From: Planctomycetaceae bacterium
Lineage (GTDB): Bacteria; Planctomycetota; Planctomycetia; Planctomycetales; Planctomycetaceae
NCBI GenBank assembly: GCA_018699955.1
Contig: JABISG010000041.1
Location: forward strand, 21,679 to 85,678
DNA: 64,000 nucleotides
Direction of reading: 5' to 3'
Shown: positions 31,336-40,985 of the stretch, piece after piece
Layout: each line of letters starts with the position of its first letter
Numbering within the stretch: the first letter of the stretch is position 1
The notes under the pieces: model-generated
What the model was told of the DNA's origin: nothing
Seen by the model: only the letters and a program-made list of their open reading frames with translations
Database searches by the model: none
Translations under genes and position numbers: made by a program

Positions 31336-31605
31336 ATGTCGATTACTGGTGAACGGAAGACCGAAGTCATTCGCGAATTCCGCCAAACGGACGCGGATAC
31401 AGGTTCGCCTCAGGTGCAGATCGCGGTGCTGACGCATCGAATTGTGAGCCTTACGGGTCACCTGAAAACGCACAAGAAAGACCACGCAAGCCGTCGCGGC
31501 TTGCTGATGATGGTCAGTCGCCGTCGTCGCCTGCTCAATTATCTGCGCAAGAGCGATCCCCAGGAATACCGAGACATTCTCGGTAAACTGTCGATTCGAA
31601 AGTAA
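31336..31605 (+). CDS. rpsO: 30S ribosomal protein S15
   Basis: 89 residues, exactly the usual size. S15 binds the central domain of 16S rRNA early in assembly of the small subunit. The family signature is complete: [45 protein letters not shown] and [12 protein letters not shown]. It is followed by pnp on the same strand, the order found in many bacteria, where rpsO and pnp are cotranscribed and the spacer is an RNase III or autoregulatory site. Confidence 0.97.
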   Translation: MSITGERKTEVIREFRQTDADTGSPQVQIAVLTHRIVSLTGHLKTHKKDHASRRGLLMMVSRRRRLLNYLRKSDPQEYRDILGKLSIRK

Positions 31606-31634
31606 TAGCGCTTCGATCTGCAACTGGCAGATTG

Positions 31635-31694
31635 GGTGCCACTGGCGTGTCGCCAGTGCCTACCGCGCTGCACTGGCGACACGCCAGTGGCACC
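31635..31694. repeat. Large inverted repeat in the rpsO-pnp spacer
   Basis: A perfect 24-base inverted repeat, 31635-31658 against 31671-31694, with a 12-base loop. Each arm also folds on itself: ACTGGCG-TGT-CGCCAGT (31641-31657) and the mirror in the other arm. The RNA could therefore form one long hairpin or two small ones. It occupies the spot where rpsO-pnp transcripts are often processed. The form suggests a mobile intergenic repeat that has landed there. Confidence 0.7.
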
Positions 31695-31830
31695 GGTCGA
31701 TGGAGGCCGGCAAGATGCCCGCCGATCACGTAACGTGATCGAGCGTGCAACCTGCGCGAAGCCTGCCCCATATGGGGTAGGGATGTATTGGAATGTATTG
31801 GTTGGAAAAGATTTCAAATAGGAAAAGACT

Positions 31831-33972
31831 GTGAAAACAACGTTAGAATGCCAGCTCGGTTCCCGGACACTCAAGCTGACCACCGGAGAGCTCGCCAAGC
31901 AAGCCAGCGCAGCAGTGACAATTCAGTTCGGCGAAACGACACTCTTCGTCGCCGTGCAAACCGGCACACCGCGTGCCGGCATCGACTTCTTTCCAATGCA
32001 GGTCGATTATCGTGAACGACTGGCAGCAGCCGGTAAGTTTGCCGGCGGATTCCTGAAACGCGAAGGCCGCCCGACGACCAAGGAAATTCTCACCTGCCGT
32101 GTGACCGATCGCCCCATTCGTCCGTTGTTCCCCAAAGGGTTTCACGACGAAGTTCAGATCATGGCAAACGTACTGTCATGCGACGGCGAAAACGACCCGG
32201 ACGCACTCACCATTACGGCGGCAAGTGCTGCACTTTGCATTGCTCCGCTGCCGTTTAACGGACCGATTGCCGGCGTTCGCGTTGGACGGATCGACGGTGA
32301 GTTCGTCGTCATGCCGACCCGAGCACAGATGGCCGAGAGCGACCTCGACCTGGTTGTCGCCGGCAGTAGCGAATCGATCTTGATGATCGAAGGGTTCGCC
32401 GACCAGTACCCCGAAGACGTCATGGTCGATGCGATCATGTTCGCACATCGCGAGATTCAGCAGTTGTGCGAATTTCAGAAGAAGTTCCTCGAACAGGCAG
32501 GCGTTCAGGAATCGACTTACGAACCGCCGCCGGCGAATCCCTTTGAAGGTTTGATGCGTGACCGCGCGGTGCAAGCGCTCCGCGATGCCAAATCGAGCAC
32601 TAAGAAGCAAGAGCGACACGAACGAACGGACGCCGTCAAAGCCAGTCTGCTGGCAGAGATTTTCCCAGACGATGCCGAGGAAACTGCCGACGGTGCAACC
32701 CGCGCGCAGTTCAAAGAAGCGTTCTACAAAGCCGAAAAAGATGCCGTCCGCAGTCTGATCCTCGACGGAAAACGGCTTGACGGTCGTACGCCGAGTGAGA
32801 TGCGGGACGTCACCTGTGTCGTCGATCAACTCCCACGAGTTCACGGATCAGCCATTTTCACCCGCGGTGAAACGCAGTCGCTGGCAACCGTCGCTTTGGG
32901 AACCGTTCGCGACCAACAGCGCGTCGATGGACTCTTCGAAGAAGAAAAACATCGTTTCATGCTGCACTACTACTTTCCGTCATACTCGGTCGGAGAAGTG
33001 CGGCCGATTCGTGGACCGGGCCGACGTGAAATCGGTCACGGTGCTTTGGCCGAACGCTCGGTCGAAGCCGTACTGCCCGACGAAACGAGTTTCCCATACA
33101 CGATCCGCGTTCTTTCCGACATCATGGAATCGAACGGATCGAGTTCGATGGCGAGCGTTTGCAGTGCCACGCTGTCGTTGATGGATGCGGGCGTTCCCAT
33201 CAAGCAGCCCGTCGCCGGTATTTCGATCGGCGTCGTGCTGGAGACCCCCGAGAAGTACACCCTGCTGACCGACATCATGGGCGACGAAGATCACTTCGGC
33301 GACATGGACTTCAAAGTGGCGGGTACCCAAAAGGGGATCACCGGTATTCAGCTCGACATGAAGATCACGGGCATCAGCGAGCAGATTATTCGTGAGACGT
33401 TGGACCAGGCCAAAGGCGCACGGATCGAACTGCTCAAAACGATGCTGTCGGCCATTCCGCGTCCGCGGGCCGATACCTCGCCGTATGCTCCAAGGCTTTC
33501 CAATACCAAGATCGATCCTGAAAAGATCGGTTTGCTGATCGGGCCGGGCGGGAAAACGATTCGCGCGATCCAGGAAGAAACTGGAACCTCGGTCGATATC
33601 CAAGATGACGGCACAGTTGTCATCGCAGCCGCAGATCAAGCAGCTGCCGACGACGCCTTAGCCCGTATCGAAGCGTTGACCGAAGAGATCAAGGTCGGCC
33701 GCGTTTACAACGGCACCGTCAGTTCGGTGAAGGATTTCGGTGCGTTCATCGAGATTGCACCGGGCAAAGACGGCTTGTGCCACATCAGCGAACTGTCCGA
33801 CGGATTCGTCAAATCGGTCGCCGACATTTGCAAAGTGGGCGACAAGATGCAGGTGAAGGTGATCGCCGTTGATGAACAGAACCGGGTCAAGCTGTCGCGG
33901 CGTGCCGTGTTGGCAGATTCCGGTGAGACCGATGTCACTGAGTCGGACGACGCGGAGTCGGGCAGCGAATGA
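31831..33972 (+). CDS. pnp: Polynucleotide phosphorylase
   Basis: 713 residues, starting at GTG 31831 with AGGA about ten bases upstream. PNPase degrades RNA 3' to 5' with phosphate and is part of the degradosome. Two RNase PH domains (about 10-220 and 315-545, with FFPMQVDYRERLAAAGK and RPIRGPGRREIGHGALAER) flank an alpha-helical domain. A KH domain (IGLLIGPGGKTIRAIQEET) and an S1 domain (VGRVYNGTVSSVKDFGAFIEI) follow, with a short acidic tail rich in Asp and Ser. All features of an active trimeric enzyme are present. It is downstream of rpsO. Confidence 0.97.
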   Translation: MKTTLECQLGSRTLKLTTGELAKQASAAVTIQFGETTLFVAVQTGTPRAGIDFFPMQVDYRERLAAAGKFAGGFLKREGRPTTKEILTCRVTDRPIRPLFPKGFHDEVQIMANVLSCDGENDPDALTITAASAALCIAPLPFNGPIAGVRVGRIDGEFVVMPTRAQMAESDLDLVVAGSSESILMIEGFADQYPEDVMVDAIMFAHREIQQLCEFQKKFLEQAGVQESTYEPPPANPFEGLMRDRAVQALRDAKSSTKKQERHERTDAVKASLLAEIFPDDAEETADGATRAQFKEAFYKAEKDAVRSLILDGKRLDGRTPSEMRDVTCVVDQLPRVHGSAIFTRGETQSLATVALGTVRDQQRVDGLFEEEKHRFMLHYYFPSYSVGEVRPIRGPGRREIGHGALAERSVEAVLPDETSFPYTIRVLSDIMESNGSSSMASVCSATLSLMDAGVPIKQPVAGISIGVVLETPEKYTLLTDIMGDEDHFGDMDFKVAGTQKGITGIQLDMKITGISEQIIRETLDQAKGARIELLKTMLSAIPRPRADTSPYAPRLSNTKIDPEKIGLLIGPGGKTIRAIQEETGTSVDIQDDGTVVIAAADQAAADDALARIEALTEEIKVGRVYNGTVSSVKDFGAFIEIAPGKDGLCHISELSDGFVKSVADICKVGDKMQVKVIAVDEQNRVKLSRRAVLADSGETDVTESDDAESGSE

Positions 33973-34039
33973 TGTTCGTTGTCAGGCGATGCCACCAGCG
34001 TTTGTCAAATCGGCAACAAGCAAATTCGGGATGACGGCT

Positions 34040-34064
34040 GACGCGCAACATTGTGTTGCGCGTC
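34040..34064 (+). terminator. Hairpin after pnp
   Basis: A ten-pair perfect stem, GACGCGCAAC (34040-34049) with GTTGCGCGTC (34055-34064), loop ATTGT, 68 bases after the pnp stop and 32 bases before the next gene. There is no strong T run after it, so it may be an attenuator or a stabilising 3' end rather than a full terminator. Confidence 0.5.
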
Positions 34065-34095
34065 GGTCTTCATACTGGGTGCAGCGAGTGGTGTG

Positions 34096-34818
34096 ATGGC
34101 CGTCGATTCGCATCTTGAAGACCAGGAACGACAACGGCTGCAAGCCCAGTACGCTGAGATTGCGACACTCGCCGGCGGGTTGGCGCACGAGATCAAGAAT
34201 CCCCTCTCAACGATTCTGATGAATCTGGAGTTGCTCGGCGAGGATCTGGAAACGATCAGCGTTCCCGAAAGTCGGCGGATGCTCACGAAACTCCATACCG
34301 TGCAACAAGAATGCGGGCGTCTGGAGAATGTTCTCGACGCCTTTCTGCAATTCGCACGCGTGGGAGAACTCGACCTCACCGAGGGCGACCTCAACCGCCT
34401 CGTCAGCAACTTCATTGATTTTTATCAGCCCAAGGCGAAAGAGCGCGGCATCGACATCAGCCCGCATCTGGCCAACGATTTGCCGCCTGCCAAACTCGAC
34501 AGTTCTTTGATGCGGCAGGTGTTGATGAACCTGGCGTTAAACGCCGCCCAAGCAATGCCCGACGGTGGGCTGCTCGAATTGCAGACGCGGGCCGCCGATG
34601 GCCGAGTGCTGCTGGAAATGATCGACAGCGGAAACGGCATGGACGAACGGACGTTGTCGAAAATGTTTCAAACATTCTTCTCGACGACACAAGGTGGCAG
34701 CGGACTGGGGCTGCCAACCGTTCGCAAAATCATCGAGGCCCATCATGGCACCATCACCTGTCAAAGCGAGCCAGGCCGCGGAACGCGTTTCACCATTTCG
34801 TTACCCGCCTCTGAATGA
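34096..34818 (+). CDS. NtrB/AtoS-type soluble histidine kinase
   Basis: 240 residues from ATG 34096, where the protein begins MAVDSHLEDQERQ; the frame is open to 34051. It is a minimal kinase with no sensor domain. Phospho-His31 lies in GGLAHEIKNPLSTI, the form typical of kinases that pair with sigma-54 activators. The ATPase domain has LNAAQAMPDGG (N), DSGNGMD (G1) and GGSGLGLPTVRKI (G2). The N-terminal 20 residues are a charged helix. The next gene encodes a sigma-54-dependent regulator, its probable partner. Without a PAS or membrane domain, the input must come from another protein. Confidence 0.9.
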   Translation: MAVDSHLEDQERQRLQAQYAEIATLAGGLAHEIKNPLSTILMNLELLGEDLETISVPESRRMLTKLHTVQQECGRLENVLDAFLQFARVGELDLTEGDLNRLVSNFIDFYQPKAKERGIDISPHLANDLPPAKLDSSLMRQVLMNLALNAAQAMPDGGLLELQTRAADGRVLLEMIDSGNGMDERTLSKMFQTFFSTTQGGSGLGLPTVRKIIEAHHGTITCQSEPGRGTRFTISLPASE

Positions 34819-34987
34819 GCCGGTTTTTTGCGGTTCCGTTGGCATTGTTCTGGCGGGTTGAATCGGCGAGACTTGTATCACGCTGCACAAAACGGCGATA
34901 GTTTGTTCGATACAACAGTGCGCACAAGACAATACTTCGCTGCACTTCTTTTTTTAGTCCGATAGCATCAACGATCACGCGATTTCC

Positions 34988-36400
34988 ATGACCGCCAAAG
35001 ACGACGCCACGTCCGAAACCAACTCGATTCCAATTCGGGTATTGATCGTCGATGACGATGAAGCGCACGCGCAGGCGGTGGCCGAGAGCCTGGAGCGAGT
35101 CGGTGCCGATTGTCTGGTTGCCGGATCGGGACGCCGCGGTGCTTCGCTCATCGAAAGCGAAGAGTTTGACGTCGTCGTCACCGATCTGCTGATGGACGAC
35201 ATCGACGGACTGGAGATTCTCCGCAAAGCGAAAGAGGAACTTCCCGATGCGGAAGTCATCCTGCTGACCGGTCACGGCTCGATCAATTCGGCCGTCACCG
35301 CGATGCAGCACGGAGCCAACACCTATCTCACCAAACCGCTCGACATCAACGAGTTGCGCAGCGCAGTCATCAAGGCATCGTCGCGGCTGCGGCTGATTCG
35401 CGAAAAGGCCGAGTTGAGCCGGCGGCTCGATGAGAAGTTTGGCTTCGAGGGCGTGATCGGTAACAGTCCGCAGATGCATCAAGTCATCGACATTCTCAAA
35501 AACGTGGCACCAACCAATAGCACGGTGCTCATTTTGGGAGAGAACGGCACGGGCAAGGAATTGGTAGCCCGCGCGCTGCATCAGAACAGCCCGCGCAAGA
35601 ACAAGCCATTCGTCCCCATCAACATCTCGGCCATTCCAGCGAGCATTCTCGAAAGTGAACTATTCGGCCACGAAGCGGGTGCGTTCACCGGTGCCGTCTC
35701 GAAGAGGATCGGCAAGTTTGAGTATGCAAACGGTGGGACGCTGTTTCTCGATGAAGTCGGCGAGATGCCCGTCGATACACAAATCAAACTGCTGCGCGTA
35801 CTCGAAGACCGCAAGATCACACGGTTGGGGGCCAACGAAGAAAACGAAGTCAACGTGCGGCTGGTGGCCGCCACCAATGCCGATTTGCAAGCGATGGTCG
35901 CGGCCAAGACGTTTCGCAGCGACCTGTACTACCGGCTGAATGTGGTCAAAATTGGCCTGCCTCCACTGCGGGAACATCGAGGCGACGTCCCGCTGTTAAT
36001 GGACCATTTTTGCAAATTGCTCTCGGAACGCGATTCAAAGGAAGCGCCACCGTTTACGCGGGCCGCCAAACATGCGCTGATCACCTACGACTGGCCGGGC
36101 AATATTCGGGAGTTGCGCAACGCCATTGAACGAATGCTCGTACTCGACACCGATGGTCGGCTGGACGTTGATGATTTGCCGGAAGAAATTGCCGCCCTGG
36201 CCCGCCCGGAAGATGGCAGCGAATCGGCTGCGATCATTTCCGGCGCCGACGCGCTCGTCGGTAAACCATTGACCGATGTGGAGAAATTCTACATTCAGCG
36301 CGCCCTGGAATTGACCGACGGCAAACGCGAGGAGGCCGCGTCATTACTGGGCATCGGCGAGCGAACTTTGTACCGAAAAATCAAAGAATACGGCTTGTAG
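34988..36400 (+). CDS. Sigma-54-dependent response regulator, NtrC/AtoC type
   Basis: 470 residues. Receiver about 15-130 ([12 protein letters not shown], phospho-Asp in [13 protein letters not shown], Lys in LTKPLD). AAA+ domain about 155-385 with Walker A GENGTGKE, the sigma-54 contact GAFTGA, Walker [13 protein letters not shown] and the arginine-finger region [10 protein letters not shown]. The C-terminal Fis-type helix-turn-helix is [25 protein letters not shown]. All residues for activation by phosphorylation and for opening sigma-54 promoters are present. It follows the kinase gene by about 170 bases. No clear -24/-12 promoter was found nearby, so the target genes are unknown. Confidence 0.93.
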   Translation: MTAKDDATSETNSIPIRVLIVDDDEAHAQAVAESLERVGADCLVAGSGRRGASLIESEEFDVVVTDLLMDDIDGLEILRKAKEELPDAEVILLTGHGSINSAVTAMQHGANTYLTKPLDINELRSAVIKASSRLRLIREKAELSRRLDEKFGFEGVIGNSPQMHQVIDILKNVAPTNSTVLILGENGTGKELVARALHQNSPRKNKPFVPINISAIPASILESELFGHEAGAFTGAVSKRIGKFEYANGGTLFLDEVGEMPVDTQIKLLRVLEDRKITRLGANEENEVNVRLVAATNADLQAMVAAKTFRSDLYYRLNVVKIGLPPLREHRGDVPLLMDHFCKLLSERDSKEAPPFTRAAKHALITYDWPGNIRELRNAIERMLVLDTDGRLDVDDLPEEIAALARPEDGSESAAIISGADALVGKPLTDVEKFYIQRALELTDGKREEAASLLGIGERTLYRKIKEYGL

Positions 36401-36420
36401 AAGGACCGAGTCAGCACCCG

Positions 36421-37299
36421 CTATCGAAGGTCAATGCGGATGCCGCTCATGATCGAATGCGTATTGTATTCAGATCGCAGATCGACTTGCGTCGGTGCTG
36501 GCGGTCCATTCCGCGTGAATGTCGGGTTCGAGCCACCGAGATACCGCCACTCGGTGAACCATTGAATATTTTCACTCAACTGGACGGAGATTCCCGCCAT
36601 GCCCTGAAAGGCGAAAACGTAATCTTCATCGACAAACGTCGCCCGCCCGTATTCCAGACTCTCATCAACTCGCATGAAACCGGCTCCGCCGCCGATGTAG
36701 GGAGTCACGACATCGCCCCAATGGATGAAGTCGATAACCAAATTGAACAGAAACGACTGTGAGGAGACCTCGCCGCGGGGGTTACGTTCAACGCTGTTAA
36801 ACAGCAGCGTCTTGACGTCGTTCTTATTGAAGATCGTGTCGAACTCGATTCGTAGCTGACCGAGATCATGAGGACGGGGCGGCAGTCGGTAACCGATTGT
36901 TGCACCGCCATTGATGTTCCATTCGAACGCGGCGTCTTCCTCGCGTCTCAAGCTGACGTCGAGTGCTTCGCTGTGTTGGTCTTCCAGATATACCGCACCC
37001 ATCATGCCGCTGATGTACCAGCCAGTGGCCACATTCCGCTCGTTCGCGTAACCGGTATGCCGATCTGACGAGAATTGCGGAGGACAATTGGGTCCCACGG
37101 GAGTCGTTGGCCCGCCAAAAGTGTTGGTCCACTCCTGCAGATTGACAGTCGGCGGAAGATCCGGAATCACTTGCCGTTGGGTGTATACCGGCGGAGCATT
37201 TGGTGGTGGATAGCCACCCCCGTATTGCGCACGCGATGTCTGGCTTCCGGCGAACAATGCGCCGACAGCAATTACAGCAACCCAGACAACTCTCATCAT
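36421..37299 (-). CDS. Outer-membrane beta-barrel protein (OmpA/Opacity-like fold)
   Basis: 292 residues from ATG 37299, picked because GGAGGG lies about five bases upstream and the next residues form a signal peptide (MMRVVWVAVIAVGALFAGSQTSRAQ). A Pro/Gly/Tyr-rich stretch follows. From about residue 85 the sequence alternates amphipathic strands (GWYISGMMGAVYL, LRIEFDTIF, VTPYIGGGAGFM, IQWFTEWRYLGG) and ends in a short strand IMSGIRIDLR. This is the pattern of small 8-strand outer-membrane barrels. It converges on the sigma-54 regulator gene 20 bases away. The function is unknown; adhesion or a structural role is possible. Confidence 0.7.
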   Translation of the reverse strand: MMRVVWVAVIAVGALFAGSQTSRAQYGGGYPPPNAPPVYTQRQVIPDLPPTVNLQEWTNTFGGPTTPVGPNCPPQFSSDRHTGYANERNVATGWYISGMMGAVYLEDQHSEALDVSLRREEDAAFEWNINGGATIGYRLPPRPHDLGQLRIEFDTIFNKNDVKTLLFNSVERNPRGEVSSQSFLFNLVIDFIHWGDVVTPYIGGGAGFMRVDESLEYGRATFVDEDYVFAFQGMAGISVQLSENIQWFTEWRYLGGSNPTFTRNGPPAPTQVDLRSEYNTHSIMSGIRIDLR

Positions 37300-37708
37300 G
37301 TTGTCCCTCCGCCTCAGCTTCTCGGTTTCCATCAACGGCTATCGTGAAGCTGTGCGTTCGGTGTCAGTCAACGACGTGTTTTCGCTGCGCCGATCGTCCG
37401 CCGACATTCGGCACTCCGATCGACAGAGCGATATGGGGAGCGGTTCCGTGTGAACCACTAGAATCCCCATAATCGGAACAATCGGCACATTCGGCACGCC
37501 GGCATGAGTCGTTTGTCGCTGAAATCGTGCACCGAACGGCCACCGGCGCTCCAATGCCCCATCGGTGCGTCTCGCAAAGAGGGAAAGAAGGGGGAATAGA
37601 GAGAGCGGGAGAAGCAGCGGATCGGGAGTGTGCTGCAAGTCGAAAGAGTGATTTCCACTGAAGTCCCCATCGGAAACTTGCTGGAATCTGGGAAGCAGGC
37701 GGGCGGCT
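37300..37708. other. Spacer between the barrel protein gene and the symporter gene
   Basis: 409 bases with no supported gene on either strand. It should contain the barrel gene's promoter. A TTGACT hexamer exists on the minus strand but has no -10 at a proper distance. No notable repeat was found. Confidence 0.45.
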
Positions 37709-39580
37709 TCAACCCCACAGGTAGAGTACGATGACGATTATTGCTGCCAATGCGTAAACAACGGCCCACGCGCGACCCGTGCCGAGATACCGCGCAAGGA
37801 ACGACTTCTCGATGGCGGCGGGGACGTGTTCTTCCGTCTCTTCGGCTGGCAGAAACGCATCGGCGCAGAGTAGCATGCCGCCGACGAAACTGCTCAACAG
37901 TGCCAGATAAATCAGCACATTCCACGGCTTGGGCAGGTCGCCATCAACAAAGCTGAAGACGATCATTCCAATCAGCCCCAGCACTGCCACAGTCGCGCCG
38001 AAGATCCGCTGACTGTTCCAACCGCCCGGCTCATACCGGATGCGATCGAACATTTCGCCCTGTTCTTGCCCCGGAAGCGGCTTAGTGAAGAGACTGACGG
38101 CGATCAGCGTCAGCGCAGAAAGCGGCATTCCCACCAATGCCCGCGTGATGGGTGTGGCGTGATTCCAGGACAGAAACTGTCTCAGCAATGGAATATCGAA
38201 CTCGGGTCTCAGCCGTTCCCAACCTCCCAATGCACCAACGAGCGCATAACCGGTGCCGACGAGCAGGCAGGCCAATCCGCCGGCGGGAGTCGCACGGCGA
38301 AAGAACAACGCCCCTGCCGTCACCACAAAGATTGCCGGCTGAAAAATGCTGCCGATCATCCACACGGCATCCAACAACCCCAGTTCCATGCGATGGCAAG
38401 CGATCGCGTAAACCAGCCCGACCACTCCTCCCAGGACTGTCACCACCCGGCCCACTTTCATGTAATGCGCATCGGTCTTGCCACGAGCCAGCGGCCGGTA
38501 CAAATCCTGCTCGAACAACGTTGCCGTGCTATTCAAAACACTCGAGGCGGTTGAATTCGACGCGGCGACCAATGCCGCCAAAAACAAACCGCCCAGCCCA
38601 ATCGGCATGATCTGTTGTGCGAGCAGCGGAAGAATGGAATCGGTCGCTTCAAGCTCAATCTTCCCGCTGGCCGCGACGGCCATCACCGGTACGATGTAGC
38701 ACAAGGTCAAAGGACCGGTTAGCAGCGCCGCCCACAGCAGCCCCTTGCTCGCCTCCTGCACATTGCGGCCGGCAAAACTGCGCTGCAGCATGTACTGCGA
38801 CGTAAACCAATACGGCAGCCCAAGCAGCAGCAGCATCAGAATCAGCGTGTAATCATCTTGGCCCGTGCCGCTCGAAGCAGCTCGAAACATTGTCCACTTG
38901 TCCGGCGAGATCTTGTCGGCATCAAACAGAATGCTCACGCCGCCGGCGTATTTCACCGCCAGCGGCAGCAGAATGACGGCACCCAGAATGATGAGAAACG
39001 ACTGCAATAAATCGGTGTAGACCACCGCCAGCAGTCCGCTGAACAGACAATAAAAGACGACGACAACGGCAATCGTCGCAATCGCCGTTTCGAACGAATC
39101 CAGGCCCGCCACTCGATACCAATCGGGAATGCCAAAGCTGCCTTCGATTATCGTGGCGCACGTCAACATGGTGACGCCGCTGAACATCGCGTAGAAAACG
39201 ATCCACATACCAGTCACCGACATCGACAGGCTGCGGCCGTATCGCTCTCTCAGCAATTCGGTGACAGTCGTAATTCTCAAGCGGCGGAATCGGGGCAGAA
39301 ACGTGACGGCGCTGATCGCAGCCAGCATGTTGCCCGTCCACGCCATCAACAAAATGGCGGCTCCCCCTTCGTAGGCTTTTCCCGCCGGCCCCACCAGATA
39401 CATCGCAGCCACATTCGTCGACATCACGCTACCGCAAATCACCCAGCGGTTCAGCGAACGGCCGGCAAGGAAGTAGTCGGCTCCGCTCTTGACGTACCGC
39501 GTCAGCCACAGGCCAATCGCCAACATCGCCAGCAAATAGACGATCACAATTCCCAAATTGACAGCAGCCGCAGTCGTCAT
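37709..39580 (-). CDS. Sodium:solute symporter family transporter
   Basis: A 623-residue inner-membrane protein with about 14 hydrophobic helices, longer than the 500 typical of the core. The N-terminus shows the SSS pattern GLWLTRYVKSGADYFLAGRSL, then NVAAMYLVGPAGKAYEGG and ITTVTELLRERYG. The mid-region ALVAASNSTASSVLNSTATLFEQDLYRP is the helix 8 sodium-site segment. The substrate is probably a sugar, sugar acid or similar small molecule. Upstream on the same strand is an enolase-superfamily enzyme (39648-40763). Uptake and then dehydration of a sugar acid would be a natural pairing. Confidence 0.9.
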   Translation of the reverse strand: MTTAAAVNLGIVIVYLLAMLAIGLWLTRYVKSGADYFLAGRSLNRWVICGSVMSTNVAAMYLVGPAGKAYEGGAAILLMAWTGNMLAAISAVTFLPRFRRLRITTVTELLRERYGRSLSMSVTGMWIVFYAMFSGVTMLTCATIIEGSFGIPDWYRVAGLDSFETAIATIAVVVVFYCLFSGLLAVVYTDLLQSFLIILGAVILLPLAVKYAGGVSILFDADKISPDKWTMFRAASSGTGQDDYTLILMLLLLGLPYWFTSQYMLQRSFAGRNVQEASKGLLWAALLTGPLTLCYIVPVMAVAASGKIELEATDSILPLLAQQIMPIGLGGLFLAALVAASNSTASSVLNSTATLFEQDLYRPLARGKTDAHYMKVGRVVTVLGGVVGLVYAIACHRMELGLLDAVWMIGSIFQPAIFVVTAGALFFRRATPAGGLACLLVGTGYALVGALGGWERLRPEFDIPLLRQFLSWNHATPITRALVGMPLSALTLIAVSLFTKPLPGQEQGEMFDRIRYEPGGWNSQRIFGATVAVLGLIGMIVFSFVDGDLPKPWNVLIYLALLSSFVGGMLLCADAFLPAEETEEHVPAAIEKSFLARYLGTGRAWAVVYALAAIIVIVLYLWG

Positions 39581-39597
39581 GTTGTCCCATCATTCCC

Positions 39598-39645
39598 GGT
39601 TAGCCGCGACATTCATGGTTAGCCGCGACGCGCTAGCGGAGCGCG
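39598..39645. repeat. Short direct repeat plus inverted repeat
   Basis: GGTTAGCCGCGAC occurs at 39598-39610 and again at 39617-39629. The second copy runs into the inverted repeat CGCGCT (39629-39634) / AGCGCG (39640-39645). The element lies in the 67-base gap between the symporter gene and the upstream enolase-superfamily gene. It could be a degenerate repeat remnant. Confidence 0.5.
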
Positions 39646-39647
39646 AC

Positions 39648-40763
39648 TCATTCGCGCACGCGGTACTTTTCCAGAATCTCTTCGTCCAATTCGATTCCCA
39701 AACCGGGGCCGTCCGGCACGATAACGCGACCATCGACCAGTGGAGGCAAATTCGCAACCAGCTTTCGCATCAACGGCGATGGCCGCAGGCAATACTCAAC
39801 AAGATCGCCGTGACGCAGCGACGCCATCCAGTGCAGCGATGCCGCCAGATTAATCCCCGTGCTGAAACAGTGCGGCACGCACCGCCGCCCCGCAGCGGCT
39901 GCCATTTCCGACACTTTGCGGGCTACTGTCAGTCCGCCGCAGAAAGCAACGTCCGGCTGCACGACGTGGATGCCCCGCTCGATCAGGTCTTCAAAATCCC
40001 AATGGGTGACATCCCCTTCCCCGCCGGCAATCGGCACGGGAGACCGTTTGCACAATTCGGAGTAACCGCGGCGGTCGTCCTGCGACAGCGGTTCTTCCAA
40101 CCAAAGAATGTCGTACGGTTCAATCAGTTTCGCGCGTTCCAGCGCCGTTTGCCAATCCCAGGCGTGTCCCGCATCGACCATTAACTCGCGATGCTCGCCG
40201 ATGGCTTCCCGCGCCGCGCGGACCTGCTCCAAATCGTGCTGCGGGTCTTTACCGAACGGTCCCCAGCCGAACTTGACCGCCGTCAATCCCAACGCAGCCG
40301 CCTCTTTGCCCAACCGCGACGTCTCAGCGGTTGTCTCGCCAAACAACAAACTGGCATAGGCCCGAACGGTTTTCCGCTCGGCACCGCCGAACAAATCGAA
40401 CAACGGTTTGCCTTCGATCTTGCCTTTCAAATCCCACAGCGCGATATCGGCCCCGCTCATGGCATGAATTGCGGCACCACGGCGACCAAAGCGGTTAGTC
40501 TCGTAGTACATCTTCTGCCACAGCCGTTCCACGTCGCGCGGGTCTTCTCCTTTGAGAATCGTCGCCAATCCGTGCCGACGTTGAGCCGACCGCGGCGCCT
40601 CGAAAATCGCTTTGCAAACGTACGACTGGCTCGTCACTTCGCCCAGACCGGTCAGTCCGGAATCGGTGTGAATCTTGACGATCAACACGTCCAACGTACC
40701 GTCGGCAATTTCCGCCACATCCGGCACGCGGCAGTGAATGGCTTCGACGTCGGTGATTTTCAT
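39648..40763 (-). CDS. Mandelate racemase/muconate-lactonizing (enolase superfamily) enzyme
   Basis: 371 residues, the usual size. The N-terminal capping domain (1-125) is followed by the barrel. Residues that would act in Mg-assisted proton abstraction are visible: Lys in AVKFGWG, metal ligands Asp in LMVDAGHAW, Glu in WLEEPLSQDD and Glu in AGGEGD, Asp in VQPDVAFCGG and a His in CVPHCFSTG. The His-Asp pair and the VPH motif fit the mandelate-racemase subgroup, often sugar-acid dehydratases. The substrate cannot be chosen. A symporter gene lies just downstream on the same strand. Confidence 0.88.
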   Translation of the reverse strand: MKITDVEAIHCRVPDVAEIADGTLDVLIVKIHTDSGLTGLGEVTSQSYVCKAIFEAPRSAQRRHGLATILKGEDPRDVERLWQKMYYETNRFGRRGAAIHAMSGADIALWDLKGKIEGKPLFDLFGGAERKTVRAYASLLFGETTAETSRLGKEAAALGLTAVKFGWGPFGKDPQHDLEQVRAAREAIGEHRELMVDAGHAWDWQTALERAKLIEPYDILWLEEPLSQDDRRGYSELCKRSPVPIAGGEGDVTHWDFEDLIERGIHVVQPDVAFCGGLTVARKVSEMAAAAGRRCVPHCFSTGINLAASLHWMASLRHGDLVEYCLRPSPLMRKLVANLPPLVDGRVIVPDGPGLGIELDEEILEKYRVRE

Positions 40764-40985
40764 CCGGCGAACATTTCAGTTGACGACAAACGGCTGGGAA
40801 AGTCTCAACATGCTACCCGATCCAGCCGCTCAAAAAAGGAACCAACGAAAAAAGAGCGGCATTCCCATGCGATTGCCCCCTGTCTTCCCCCTGTTGCTTT
40901 CTCAATTGCAATCCGACGTTAGAATGCAAATCGACAACCGATCATTCAACTGCATCCACGAAGCTGGCTGGAGGCCAACTCGCCG

